Assembly: GCF_002079055.1 (NCBI RefSeq)
Contig: NC_047502.1
Location: forward strand, 744,001 to 808,000
Source of the DNA: Saccharomyces paradoxus
Taxonomy: Eukaryota; Ascomycota; Saccharomycetes; Saccharomycetales; Saccharomycetaceae
Direction of reading: 5' to 3'
DNA length: 64,000 nucleotides
Under the pieces are notes generated by a model. The model did not search any database and had not been told where the DNA came from. It saw only the letters and a program-made list of their open reading frames with translations. The position numbers and the translations under genes are program-made. Shown here in pieces: positions 19,401 to 28,464 of the stretch (positions are counted from its first letter, which is position 1; each line of letters opens with the position of its first letter).

Positions 19401-20107
19401 TTCTGGAGCCGTTCTTGAGTCTTTTGAAACAGAACAATATTAACAAGTTCGAAGGGTCGGCTGGCCCCATAGACCTGCTAAATGAGATAGTGGCTAACGT
19501 GCAAAACGGTGATAATTACACTCTTAACAATAGGCAAATGAAACAACATAGGAAGGTAAGAAATAAAATTGCCGAAAAGAGACTTAATTTTCAAGAAGAA
19601 TATGAAATGGTTGATATATCCTTTTTGCAAAAGCTAAGTCTGAAGAAATATTTAGCATTTTTCGAGTCGAAAATCTCCATATATTCAACTCAAAGAAGTA
19701 AGCTCTCAATAATGATTACAAGTCCAATGGCAGAAGAAGAAATTGCAAGCAGGAAAATGTTTCTCCAACTGGAGACCTTTCTGAAAATAAAGGGATTCGC
19801 CATAAAGAATGAAGACTTGAAAAAAATTGTCGAAAATTCAAAGGGTAATCCTATGTTACTTATAAAGAACCTTTTCACTTATTTTCGTAAAAGAAATGAA
19901 GTTTTCAAGCTTGGCACCGTGGTATTGCAGGAAATATTGAAAATCATTGGAATGAATTTCAGGCAGAGGTACGGCTCTATATTAGGCTTTTCTTTCCATG
20001 ACGGTGAAGGACAGGACATAGAAAAGTTTTGGAACAACGACACAAACCCGATTATTCCTCTGCAGGAACTTCCTGAGCCAAATGTTTTTCGGAAATTCGC
20101 TTTTTAA
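16481..20107 (+). CDS. AXL1: Axl1 a-factor-processing metalloprotease, haploid bud-site determinant
   Basis: This 1,208-residue M16-family (insulin-degrading-enzyme-like) protease performs the N-terminal cleavage of a-factor precursor and specifies axial budding in haploid cells. The inverted zinc motif HLCEH is at residues 68-72, with the third ligand expected at Glu149 (SKEIYAIQSEHEGN region, 147-160). The four M16 repeats span the rest of the chain, with no signal peptide. Length equals the S. cerevisiae protein as I recall it. Its promoter and parts of its coding region are duplicated as a relic 4.3 kb upstream. A Ste12 site and a possible a1-alpha2 operator lie in the promoter. Confidence 0.98.
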   Translation: MSLREVTNYEVSFYIPLSYSNRTHKVCKLPNGILALLISDPTDTSSSCSLSVCTGSHNDPKDIPGLAHLCEHMILSAGSKKYPDPGLFHTLIAKNNGSQNAYTTGEQTTFYFELPNTQSNGEFAFESILDVFASFFKEPLFNPLLISKEIYAIQSEHEGNISSTTKIFYHAARILANPNHPFSRFSTGNIHSLSSIPQLKKIKLKSSLNTYFGNNFFGENITLCIRGPQSVNILTKLAISKFGDIKPKNGVKERNISIRTGSFQRSKLLKKTLDPSKNDYRNLETFKILNTVWEKKYKNTMCFQQVPECNSIFINSSKVPVMRFLFPVSDKYTRFTKKDIRIYSHLWCELFGDESPGSLSHYLVSKGWITGCFAFTSEFAIGDIGLILELELTNSGWESIKRITTTILDRLLPSFYVKNIDYLIAFLKEQNLIDLVSFLYQSSEDLPMEECSNLSGILQENLECLSATNIFKGFKSLIEIDDPNIEKYENTKANIQWWTGQAIKFQNFLKSFMNHDNMRLLLLGDVKSYKIFDKIENKSDMRTDFYYEFEYYTANVHLASNDKSYPNSSYEFNFPTSSLFLPDYVNDPLKLQQLFLECSLRSKFATLRPQIYSEPIKRMPQLVSKNLNYEMWILKEDPNFASDNKSVVSFEVLGLGIKPSPEATIHLEVLAQALFIITSSYLYPSLRIGYTYEIASSSKGNVTLRFTISGFPEGVFTIVKTFVDTLKQIATDPTFLSKDTLRKARILVRNKYENASSDNCVKLASIGLLIVLEEYVWTLEDRINALELTEMESFKEFCCLFWKNPKQLVLFMQGSLEYADVINHYLNNNFTQHLKIGSEGTKPTICLYPSPSTKDLDQGTNAFISYNGHQDDPNNSIVYFIQTARRDDIENLTLTFLTEYLFSLTLVPDLRNKKQIGYIVLGGLRVLTDTVGIHITVMSGSSAHNLETKINEYLSYLQLQVLNSFTEFDFRKTLLEPFLSLLKQNNINKFEGSAGPIDLLNEIVANVQNGDNYTLNNRQMKQHRKVRNKIAEKRLNFQEEYEMVDISFLQKLSLKKYLAFFESKISIYSTQRSKLSIMITSPMAEEEIASRKMFLQLETFLKIKGFAIKNEDLKKIVENSKGNPMLLIKNLFTYFRKRNEVFKLGTVVLQEILKIIGMNFRQRYGSILGFSFHDGEGQDIEKFWNNDTNPIIPLQELPEPNVFRKFAF

Positions 20108-20643
20108 ACCGTATTTTGCTCGCTCCAGCCTTTCCACACTTTTATTTGCCAAGCAACCTGACTACTTACTATGGTACGAAGTGTTACATAAATCCCTTCC
20201 TAAATGGCACATGACTTATCCAGCGATATTTAAGGATGCAGAAACTGCACCTTAACTATTCGTCACTGCGTTTATGTTCTCATGTATCGATGCCAATCAT
20301 AGAATATTTGCTCAAGACGACGGTAAAATGAGCAAAAATGGCGCGATCCTGAAAAGAGCATTTTTCCAGATGCGGGCTACAAAATGCAACGTAAAAAAAT
20401 GATATTGTCATCTCGAGAGGCTCTTGTATGCTCTATTCCTCTTTTGAACCACTGCTTAGATAAATAAAATAATTAGATAGTGTGCTCTTAAATCTAAACT
20501 ACTGCTCTATATCCTTATTCGCATAACAAGGCCCTTGAGCATAAATTTAAGCAAACAAAGTAATATTTCGGCGGCGGTTCAAATTATATTCGTTGGAAGA
20601 ATCAAGCAAAAAAAAGAAAAAAAAAATTATATTTGACGCTCAA
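20108..20643. promoter_or_regulatory. CTR1 upstream region with paired Mac1 copper-response elements
   Basis: TTTGCTC (20307-20313) and its reverse complement GAGCAAA (20330-20336) form an inverted pair 308-337 bases before the CTR1 start. A further TTTGCTC lies at 20115-20121 by the AXL1 stop. TTTGCTC(A/G) is the site of the copper-sensing activator Mac1, which turns on CTR1 when copper is scarce. A poly-A rich leader precedes the start codon. Confidence 0.8.
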
Positions 20644-21972
20644 ATGGATGGTATGTCTATGGCTAGTAGTATGAATATGGACGGCATGTCTAGTACATCC
20701 AAAACAGTAGCATCGAGTATGGCATCAATGAGCATGGACGCGATGTCCAGTGCTAGCAAGACAATAGCATCCAGCATGGCATCGATGAGCATGGATGCGA
20801 TGTCTAGTGCCAGCAAGACAATAGCATCGAGTATGTCATCGATGAGCATGGACGCAATGTCTAGTGTCAGCAAAACGATAGCATCAACTATGGCATCAAT
20901 GTCAGGCATGTCAATGGGAAGCAGTTCGATGTCAGGCATGTCGATGGGAAGCAGTTCGATGTCAGGTATGTCGATGGGAAGTACATCAACGAGTTCGGCC
21001 AGTGTGCAGGCAACTTCTGATTCTAGCATGTCAAGTATGTCAGATATGTCAGGTATGTCAGGTATGTCAGGTACGTCATCGTCAGATAATAGCAGTTCTT
21101 CAGGAATGGATATGGACATGAATATGGGGATGAACTATTACCTGACTCCTACGTATAAAAACTATCCGGTTTTGTTTCACCATTTGCATGCAAACAATAG
21201 TGGTAAGGCCTTTGGTATTTTCTTATTGTTCGTCGTGGCTGCTTTCGTCTACAAGCTATTACTTTTCGTTAGTTGGTGCCTTGAAGTTCACTGGTTTAAG
21301 AAATGGGACAAAAAAAATAAGTATTGCACTTTGCCTTCAGCGAACGCCAAAGACGAAGTAAAACGTTATGACACAGAGAACAATTTTGAAATTCAAGGTT
21401 TGCCTAAGCTACCAAATTTATTGAGTGATATATTCGTTCCATCTTTAGTGGATCTCTTTCACGACATTATAAGAGCGTTCTTAGTATTTACCTCTACGAT
21501 GATCATTTATATGTTGATGCTTGCTACCATGTCTTTTGTTTTGACCTATGTTTTTGCTGTGATTACTGGTTTAGCTTTATCAGAAGTCTTCTTTAATAGA
21601 TGTAAAATAGCCATGTTGAAGAGGTGGGACATCCAACGGGAAATTCAAAAAACGAAGAACTGTCCTGGCTTCGGCAACTGCCAATGTGGCAGACATCCCG
21701 AACCCACCCCTGATCCAATTGCTGTTGCTGACACTACTTCTACTAGTGATCAAAGCACTCGCCTAGAAAAAAATAACGAATCTAAAGTTGCGATTTCTGG
21801 CAATAATCAAAAGAAAACACCTACACAAGAAGAGGGATGTAATTGTGCTACAGTATCAGGAAAAAATCAGGCAAACATAGAGCGTGACATTCTTGAGAGC
21901 TCCAAGTTGCAGGAACAGTCCGGAAATATGGACCAAAACTTGCTTCCAGCCGAAAAATTCACCCATAACTAA
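20644..21972 (+). CDS. CTR1: High-affinity plasma-membrane copper transporter Ctr1
   Basis: The protein imports Cu(I). I place the start at the ATG of 20644 (MDGMSMASSMNMDG), giving 442 residues; the frame is open further upstream but has no ATG there. The extracellular N terminus (to ~155) is Met- and Ser-rich with four tandem ~19-residue units (SKT-I/V-ASxMASMSMDAMSS type), then GMSMGSSSM units. Three membrane segments follow: near 195-215, 285-310 (with the Met-x3-Met pore motif in MLMLATM) and 312-335. The cytosolic tail has the Cys cluster CPGFGNCQCGRH and CNCA. It is longer than the ~406 residues of S. cerevisiae Ctr1, through repeat expansion. Confidence 0.96.
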   Translation: MDGMSMASSMNMDGMSSTSKTVASSMASMSMDAMSSASKTIASSMASMSMDAMSSASKTIASSMSSMSMDAMSSVSKTIASTMASMSGMSMGSSSMSGMSMGSSSMSGMSMGSTSTSSASVQATSDSSMSSMSDMSGMSGMSGTSSSDNSSSSGMDMDMNMGMNYYLTPTYKNYPVLFHHLHANNSGKAFGIFLLFVVAAFVYKLLLFVSWCLEVHWFKKWDKKNKYCTLPSANAKDEVKRYDTENNFEIQGLPKLPNLLSDIFVPSLVDLFHDIIRAFLVFTSTMIIYMLMLATMSFVLTYVFAVITGLALSEVFFNRCKIAMLKRWDIQREIQKTKNCPGFGNCQCGRHPEPTPDPIAVADTTSTSDQSTRLEKNNESKVAISGNNQKKTPTQEEGCNCATVSGKNQANIERDILESSKLQEQSGNMDQNLLPAEKFTHN

Positions 21973-22507
21973 TAACTAAACGAGGTTCGTCTGCTTTTAT
22001 TTTCCACTTTCAATGTCCCTATACATCAAAATATGAATATCATTTATTCCTCAGAAACTCAAGAAATCTTCTTGAAAATAGATATTCCCAACGCACTTAT
22101 GAAAAAGGAAAGAAAAATAGATATAATGACCTTCCTATAAATAACAGACTTGTATATAGTTGAACGTCTAAGTAATTTTAATTCAAAATTCCTTTATTAT
22201 ATTTCAGCTTGCACAGTGAGAAAGACTTGAGTGGTAAAAAAATGTTATTTACTTGCCTTATTGCGTTTCCGGTGTCTCCCACGTTCCTTTTTTCTCGTTG
22301 GACAGAATTGCTTCCGCGCGAACATTTTCCACTTTTTACTTTTGAGAGTTACTATTCAAATCGTGTCAATCTCATCTATTTGACAAAGTGGCAATTTCGA
22401 AATATAACAAGATAACTGTATAGGTAACACTTGTAAAAGCGAATTTATTTTGCCAGTGATTATTTAGATTTGCTTACAGAGAATTTCCTAGAGAAAATAA
22501 TAAGACA
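21973..22507. other. Intergenic region between CTR1 and YLH47
   Basis: CTR1 3' region and YLH47 promoter. The ~68-codon frame at 22209 has no recognisable similarity and I do not call it a gene. Confidence 0.6.
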
Positions 22508-23872
22508 ATGCTCAGATATAGGTCTTTGCCAATCAAGAGAGTAATTCCTCATCCGGCACCTGGAATTGCTCTAATTTCTTCTCGTTCTATGATAATGAGA
22601 TCGAGAGTAATACCGTTGCTGAATCCAAAATTCAGCCGTTGTAACTCTTCAGCGTCTGAAAACTCAAAAAAAGAGCTAAAGACGACAAACGGCAGCCAGG
22701 AAAGCACGACTAAGGTCTCTCCAGTAAAAGAGAAGGAAAAATTACCATTTAAGGTTAAGATGCAAAATGCCCTTCGTCATTATTGGGATGGTTCCAAACT
22801 TTTGGGATTAGAGATAAAAATTTCTTCCAAATTGCTAATGAAGAGTGCTGCAGGATACCCATTGACAAGAAGAGAAAACTTGCAATTGAAAAGAACCACC
22901 CAAGATATCGTCCGGTTAGTTCCATTTGCTGCTTTCCTCATTATCCCGTTTGCGGAACTTCTTCTTCCATTTGCACTAAAGTTATTTCCCAATTTACTTC
23001 CTTCTACTTATGAATCAAGTAAAAAACGCGAGAATAAGCTGGAAAATTTAAGAAACACAAGAAAGTTAATGTCTGAAATCATTAAGAATAACAAGTCCCA
23101 TTTTAAGCCTAACAATATTTCCGAGGAACAAAAGGCTTTGTTCAACAGGTTTTACACGCATGTGCGTGCTACGGGAGTACCGGAATCTCGTCAACAGCTG
23201 ATCGAAGTAGCAAGACTATTCACAGATGATACCGTATTAGATAATGTAACAAGACCTTACTTAATTGCATTGGCGAAGTATATGAACTTGCAACCATTCG
23301 GCACGGACGTGATGTTACGTTACCGTATCAGATACAAAATGCTCGAATTAAAAAAAGACGATCTATCTATATATTACGAAGATGCAGAACAACTCTCCCT
23401 TTCTGAACTGAAAACAGCATGTGCCTCCAGGGGTATTAGAAGCGTCGATGTTGAACCCAGCGTGTTATATTCGAATCTGAGATTGTGGCTGAACATGAGG
23501 CTTAAGGACAAGATCCCATCCACGTTATTAATTATGGCTACTGCCTATAACTACGGTAATGTCCAATCAAAGGAGTCGTTGTACGACGCATTATGTGATG
23601 TCCTAATCGGTATCCCTGATGAACTGTACCATGAGGTTAAAGTAAACGTCGTTAAAGAAGATGAAGCATCTGCTAAACAAAAATTGAAACAATTGAGGGA
23701 GCAAGAAGAAATCATGAAGGAAGAAGAGCAGCAAGAAGAAAACGCCATTGTGAGTGTTAAGGATGAGCTGAGCTTGGACGACCAAGACAAGAACATAGAT
23801 GCAGCCGCTCCAGATGTAAAACCGCAAGGCACCAAATTTATTGAAGGAACTGCTGCCATCAAAGAGAAGTAA
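22508..23872 (+). CDS. YLH47: Mitochondrial inner-membrane LETM1-family protein
   Basis: This 454-residue protein is the paralogue of Mdm38 and the yeast relative of LETM1, acting in K+/H+ exchange and in membrane association of mitochondrial ribosomes. It has a basic, Ser/Arg-rich N terminus suited to mitochondrial import (first ~50 residues) and a single membrane segment at about 137-160 (VPFAAFLIIPFAELLLPFAL). The long LETM1 ribosome-binding-like region (about 165-400, including ATGVPESRQQLIEVARLF) is followed by an acidic, Gln/Glu-rich coiled-coil tail. Length equals the S. cerevisiae protein. Confidence 0.95.
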   Translation: MLRYRSLPIKRVIPHPAPGIALISSRSMIMRSRVIPLLNPKFSRCNSSASENSKKELKTTNGSQESTTKVSPVKEKEKLPFKVKMQNALRHYWDGSKLLGLEIKISSKLLMKSAAGYPLTRRENLQLKRTTQDIVRLVPFAAFLIIPFAELLLPFALKLFPNLLPSTYESSKKRENKLENLRNTRKLMSEIIKNNKSHFKPNNISEEQKALFNRFYTHVRATGVPESRQQLIEVARLFTDDTVLDNVTRPYLIALAKYMNLQPFGTDVMLRYRIRYKMLELKKDDLSIYYEDAEQLSLSELKTACASRGIRSVDVEPSVLYSNLRLWLNMRLKDKIPSTLLIMATAYNYGNVQSKESLYDALCDVLIGIPDELYHEVKVNVVKEDEASAKQKLKQLREQEEIMKEEEQQEENAIVSVKDELSLDDQDKNIDAAAPDVKPQGTKFIEGTAAIKEK

Positions 23873-24648
23873 CCCAGTTTTGGACCGGTCCATTCAACCG
23901 CAAGACACATTCTCCGCTACTCTCGCCAGCATTCTTTCTATACATCCTCGCACAAAGCTGCTTTTTCAAGCAATAAAAGGAAAAAGTAGTGAACTCTACC
24001 ATAGATTTTGTACATAAGATAAATAAATATACTACCATATGAAAATTCCGTTTGACAAGTTGGTGTTCGCACACATAGAGATCAACACATACATTACTAT
24101 AAGCGACCGTACCCGCATATTCCTACATCTCTGCATTGGCAATGTTTACGTTATTTTGTAAGCTACTCCTATTGCCCACACTCTCTCTACCCGTCAGAAG
24201 TGAGTCAGAAAAAAAAAGCGCAACTGATCCGCTTTGCGCATTTGCCAAGTCCTTTACCGAATTAGTGGAAGGATCAAGCCCGGCCACGACGGACTTGGCG
24301 GCCTGAATGGCCGCTTCATCCGCCTCGGCCGAATAAGAAGGGATCTGCGTTTTTGTTCGGTAATGAAGTAATCAAGGGCGAACATGGTAGGAGCGGTACT
24401 AAGTTAATCATAGTTGCTCTCCCCCCAAATTACTTAAATGATAGGGTGTCTATGGAAGCGTAGAATAGATATTTCTTATATAAGGGCTTATATGTCGTCG
24501 TCAATTTACTCAATTTTTTCCGCCATTACAGGTATTCCCTATCTTGAATTTGTATTCCTCACTTTTTTCTATTACATGCAGCATAGAAAAAAACAAGTAT
24601 AAATTTAACAATCATTCTAAATATATACAAAAAAAAGTAAAAAATAAA
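23873..24648. promoter_or_regulatory. Upstream region of YPR127W with TGAGTCA site and GC-rich block
   Basis: TGAGTCA at 24201-24207 matches the Gcn4 (or Yap-type bZIP) site 440 bases before the start. A conspicuous GC-rich block at ~24279-24335 contains the inverted repeat GCGGCC-TGAAT-GGCCGC (24298-24314) and several CGG/CCG triplets, which suggests a zinc-cluster regulator. An A-rich leader ends at the start codon. Small frames opposite YLH47 are not supported as genes. Confidence 0.5.
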
Positions 24649-25686
24649 ATGTCCGTCACCAATTTGAAAAACGTTGTCCACGAATTAGATACCGGCTATG
24701 GTTTAATGAGTTTGACCTGGAGAGCCGAACCTGTCCCTCAGTCACAGGCCTTCGAAGCCATGTACAGAGTGGTTGAATTATCCAGAGAACGCGGGCACAA
24801 AGCCTTCTTTAACGTTGGTGAGTTTTATGGTCCCGATTTTATTAATCTGTCATATGTTCACGACTTCTTTGTGAAGTATCCGGATTTGAGAAAGGATGTG
24901 GTTATTAGTTGTAAAGGTGGTGCAGACAATGCTACCTTAACTCCCAGGGGCAGTCATGATGACGTGGTTCAAAGTGTAAAGAATTCAGTTAGTGCTATTG
25001 GCGGCTACATCGACATCTTCGAAGTTGCAAGAATCGACACTTCCTTATGCACGAAAGGAGAGGTTTATCCCTACGAATCTTTCGAAGCCCTTGCTGAAAT
25101 GATCTCCGAAGGCGTCATTGGTGGTATCTCATTAAGTGAAGTTAATGAACAACAAATAAGAGCTATCTACAAGGACTGGGGAAAGTTTTTGACCTGCGTT
25201 GAAGTCGAACTTTCTTTGTTCAGCACGGACATTTTACAGAACGGAATTGCTAGAACATGTGCTGAATTGGGATTGACTATCATCTGCTACTCCCCACTAG
25301 GTAGGGGGTTGTTGACAGGTCAATTGAAATCCAATGCTGATATTCCAGAGGGTGACTTTAGGAAAACCTTGAAAAGGTTTAGCGATGAGTCTTTGAAGAA
25401 AAACTTGACCTTGGTTAAGTTCTTGCAGGAAGAAATCGTCGACAAGCGTCCTAAAAACAACTCTATTACTCTTCCTCAGTTGGCTTTGGGATGGATTAAA
25501 CACTGGAACAAAGTTCCAGAATACAAGGGCGCCAAATTTATTCCAATTCCAAGTGGCTCTTCTACTTCTAAGGTTAATGAAAACTTTGACGAACAAAAAA
25601 CCAAACTTACCGAACAGGAGTTCAATGCCATTAACAAACATCTGGCTACTTTCCACACTGTTGGCGACAGATACGAAATGGCGTAA
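24649..25686 (+). CDS. Aldo-keto reductase, putative pyridoxal reductase / pyridoxine 4-dehydrogenase (YPR127W)
   Basis: This 345-residue protein has the aldo-keto reductase barrel. TGYGLMSLTW lies at the N-terminal strand, FFNVGEFYG carries the active-site Tyr (~residue 57), VISCKGGAD has the catalytic Lys region, and ICYSPLGRGLLTGQL and IPSGSS form the NADP-binding end. Its closest known relatives are the fungal Plr1-type pyridoxal reductases of vitamin B6 metabolism. I use the ATG at 24649 rather than the one 35 codons upstream because the family N terminus starts here and the upstream codons are low-complexity. Length equals S. cerevisiae YPR127W. Confidence 0.92.
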   Translation: MSVTNLKNVVHELDTGYGLMSLTWRAEPVPQSQAFEAMYRVVELSRERGHKAFFNVGEFYGPDFINLSYVHDFFVKYPDLRKDVVISCKGGADNATLTPRGSHDDVVQSVKNSVSAIGGYIDIFEVARIDTSLCTKGEVYPYESFEALAEMISEGVIGGISLSEVNEQQIRAIYKDWGKFLTCVEVELSLFSTDILQNGIARTCAELGLTIICYSPLGRGLLTGQLKSNADIPEGDFRKTLKRFSDESLKKNLTLVKFLQEEIVDKRPKNNSITLPQLALGWIKHWNKVPEYKGAKFIPIPSGSSTSKVNENFDEQKTKLTEQEFNAINKHLATFHTVGDRYEMA

Positions 25687-25782
25687 GATTAAAAAAATTG
25701 AATCCTTCATTTTTTATATAATTTGATTTGATATGTAAAGATTCTAAACGCAATGTGCCTTATTTTAGTAGGATGGATTTTC

Positions 25783-26769
25783 TCAAATGGAAGTCAGCTT
25801 ATGTTGTCCGTTGTGTTTTAGGAAAAATGAAGAGTACAAGAATATTAGCTTCTTTAAAGATTTTGTCAATTCTCCCCTGAAGGCAAACAACAGGCCTTGC
25901 ACGATAACGCCCTTTGTCAGTTGAGGAAGAACCCCCTTCCAAAGAGATTTTAACCCTTCATTTTTGTACAAGTACAAAAGCGCTTCTTGAAAAGTGGTGA
26001 ATCTAGAACCGGCACTTTGAAGCATTGTTTTAGCGACAATCAAGGGTTGCGTAACTAGAGTGGAAATCATCTTGGAAAGGACACCCAAAATGAAATTTTG
26101 AACTGCTGACAAACTGCCAACATCGTTGGAATGGTCATGGAAGAAAACTTCCTTAAGCCTTTGAAAAGAGGCATATGTGATGGAAGGGTTTATTGTCAAA
26201 GCCAAACCTGTTCTTAAACCTTTCCAAAAAGCGGTTATGTCCCCATTGCTTTCACGGTAGATGTCCTTGATAACGTTAGTAAATTTAGCGGACTCTGCAG
26301 AATGGACTGTTTGTTGTCTCGTGGCCACCACAGCCATAGGGCTCGTAAAAAGCTGGGATATACTAGCAGCCGCTACCCCAAGCGCCAATTCTTCAATCGT
26401 AGAAGGCGTGATAGAATTACCGCGGCTTTTCAATGACTGCGGCCCTAATAGCTTGTGTTTCATGTAAGACTTTCTAATAAATGTGTACCAGAAGAAATAA
26501 ACAAAATTCTGGACGAATGTGGCCACTGTAGTAACTGTCACACCTTGATATAAACCGAAAAACCCCTTTTCTCTAAATATGCTTATCATACAATCTATAA
26601 CATTCTTGTACCTCTTATTGAGCAAAACTTTATCTTTATTACTGAGTTCCCTTGAAGGAGAAGATACTTGTGACTGAATAATTGTTTTCGATAAATCCAG
26701 CGGATATACTGCAATATTGGCCATTGCCGAAGCTACGGCACCAGTTAAAGCAGCCTCTAGAGTTAACAT
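25783..26769 (-). CDS. ANT1: Peroxisomal adenine nucleotide transporter Ant1
   Basis: This 328-residue mitochondrial-carrier-family protein exchanges ATP for AMP across the peroxisomal membrane and so feeds fatty-acid activation for beta-oxidation. Three carrier repeats are visible with the signatures YPLDLSKTIIQSQ (near 22), SPMAVVATRQQ (near 142) and QPLIVAKTMLQ (near 241), each opening a pair of membrane helices. Length equals the S. cerevisiae protein. It is convergent with YPR127W and divergent from SCD6. Confidence 0.96.
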   Translation of the reverse strand: MLTLEAALTGAVASAMANIAVYPLDLSKTIIQSQVSSPSRELSNKDKVLLNKRYKNVIDCMISIFREKGFFGLYQGVTVTTVATFVQNFVYFFWYTFIRKSYMKHKLLGPQSLKSRGNSITPSTIEELALGVAAASISQLFTSPMAVVATRQQTVHSAESAKFTNVIKDIYRESNGDITAFWKGLRTGLALTINPSITYASFQRLKEVFFHDHSNDVGSLSAVQNFILGVLSKMISTLVTQPLIVAKTMLQSAGSRFTTFQEALLYLYKNEGLKSLWKGVLPQLTKGVIVQGLLFAFRGELTKSLKKLIFLYSSFFLKHNGQHKLTSI

Positions 26770-27254
26770 TGATGATGCGTTCGTAACAATCTCAACCTAG
26801 CTTTTAAAATGTCAGAGTTTTTTTCAGTATCATATTGTTCCCAGATTCTGCACATCTTTCTTGCTCTTCTTATATTTAAAAGTTATCTGAAATAGTCATT
26901 CGGACCGAGATGCAAAAATCGGATTTAAAACTCGATCCGAGGAGAACTCCAAAAATGACACAACTTCTACCATGTAAACGCCTTCTAAGTATCAAGTATA
27001 TCATTATTTCAAATGACGCTGCAATTAATGTTCCAAAGAAAGTGAATAAGGTGTGTACTGTGAAGGTATCCATTGCTGACACATATATGACGATGTTTCG
27101 GCACAGTAACACACACTCCTATCACCTTGCACGGTAAAAAATTAAACAGTATCCGGGATTGTTAAGAGTAACATGGAGGCAGTCAGAATAGACAAGAGCG
27201 AGCAGTAAGAAGATCGTAGAAAAAGCATTCATCGAAGAGCAACAACACAAGGCA
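26770..27254. other. Divergent promoter between ANT1 and SCD6, possible oleate response element
   Basis: CGG-ATTTAA-N8-CCG at 26920-26939 resembles the Oaf1-Pip2 oleate response element (CGG-N15-18-CCG), 151 bases before the ANT1 start, but its spacer is one or more bases short. ANT1 is a peroxisomal gene and an expected target. Short frames in the interval are not supported. Confidence 0.4.
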
Positions 27255-28292
27255 ATGTCGCAGTACATCGGTAAGACTATCTCTTTAATCTCTGTGACTG
27301 ACAACAGATATGTGGGGCTGTTAGAAGATATCGACTCTGAAAAGGGTACGGTAACTTTGAAGGAGGTTCGCTGTTTTGGTACAGAAGGCCGCAAGAACTG
27401 GGGTCCTGAAGAGATCTATCCGAATCCTGCGGTATACAATTCGGTAAAATTCAACGGCAGTGAAGTCAAGGATTTAAGCATCTTAGACGCTAACATCAAT
27501 GACATTCAGCCTGTTGTTCCCCAAATGATGCCACCGGCATCGCAATTCCCTCCTCAACAAGCTCAATCTTCCCCTCCGGCTCAAGTGCAAGCACAATCCC
27601 AGGCTCCAAAGCCCGAATCTAATGTTCCCGCTGCGGTTGCTGGATATGGTGTTTATACTCCAACTTCCACAGAAACTGCTACTGCTAACATGAATGATAA
27701 ATCCCTCTCACAAGACGCCAATGTAAACTCGCAAAGTAGGGAAAGAGGTAAAAATGGTGAGAACGAGCAAAAATATCAAAGAAACAAGAATAGATCGACT
27801 AATCGCCCTCCTCAATCTAACCGCAACTTCAAAGTCGATATCCCGAATGAAGATTTTGACTTCCAATCAAATAATGCAAAATTCACTAAAGGTGATTCCA
27901 ATGATGTGGAAAAAGAACAAGAATTGGAATCTGCTTCCAACAAGCAGGATGAATCTGATGAGCCCTTTTATAATAAAAAATCATCTTTTTTCGACACCAT
28001 CTCCACTTCCACTGAAACCAATACCAATATGAGGTGGCAAGAAGAAAAAATGTTGAACGTTGACACGTTCGGACAAGCTTCAGCCAGACCAAGGTTTCAC
28101 TCTAGAGGTCGCGGTCGTGGGCGTGGTAATTTTAGAGGAAATAGAGGAAACAGAGGAAGAGGCGGCCAACGTGGAAACTACCAAAACAGAAATAACTACC
28201 AAAATAACGGTGCGGGTTTTCAGGACCAAAACGACTCGTACAGTAGATCAGCAAACCATTTTTCTCAACCACCTTCCAATGTTGAATTCTAA
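27255..28292 (+). CDS. SCD6: Scd6 translation repressor / decapping activator (RAP55/LSm14 family)
   Basis: This 345-residue protein binds eIF4G and represses translation initiation, and associates with P-bodies. It shows an N-terminal LSm14 domain (residues 1-~85: [20 protein letters not shown] onward), a Pro/Gln-rich linker, an FDF motif ([16 protein letters not shown], ~196-211), a second conserved block ([10 protein letters not shown]) and a C-terminal RGG region ([20 protein letters not shown]) that is the eIF4G-binding part and Hmt1 substrate. Slightly shorter than the 349 residues I recall for S. cerevisiae, through the Gln/Pro linker. Confidence 0.97.
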   Translation: MSQYIGKTISLISVTDNRYVGLLEDIDSEKGTVTLKEVRCFGTEGRKNWGPEEIYPNPAVYNSVKFNGSEVKDLSILDANINDIQPVVPQMMPPASQFPPQQAQSSPPAQVQAQSQAPKPESNVPAAVAGYGVYTPTSTETATANMNDKSLSQDANVNSQSRERGKNGENEQKYQRNKNRSTNRPPQSNRNFKVDIPNEDFDFQSNNAKFTKGDSNDVEKEQELESASNKQDESDEPFYNKKSSFFDTISTSTETNTNMRWQEEKMLNVDTFGQASARPRFHSRGRGRGRGNFRGNRGNRGRGGQRGNYQNRNNYQNNGAGFQDQNDSYSRSANHFSQPPSNVEF

Positions 28293-28464
28293 AAAGATGT
28301 TTCTATGTAAATTAAGTACATCATTCAGTATGTACATACAAAAATAAATTAATAGTATTATAGTCCGCGTCTTTGGAAAACCTTTTTTTATTACGTTTTG
28401 CAACATACGAATAGCACAGGAATTCGTTGTGATGTCGTGAATGTCAAAAGAGGTAATGCACACA

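Noticed and set aside
20640-21119. 159-codon minus-strand frame opposite CTR1
   Set aside because: Mirror of the Met/Ser-rich repeats (Ile/Asp/Leu repeats); corresponds to the dubious YPR123C of S. cerevisiae.
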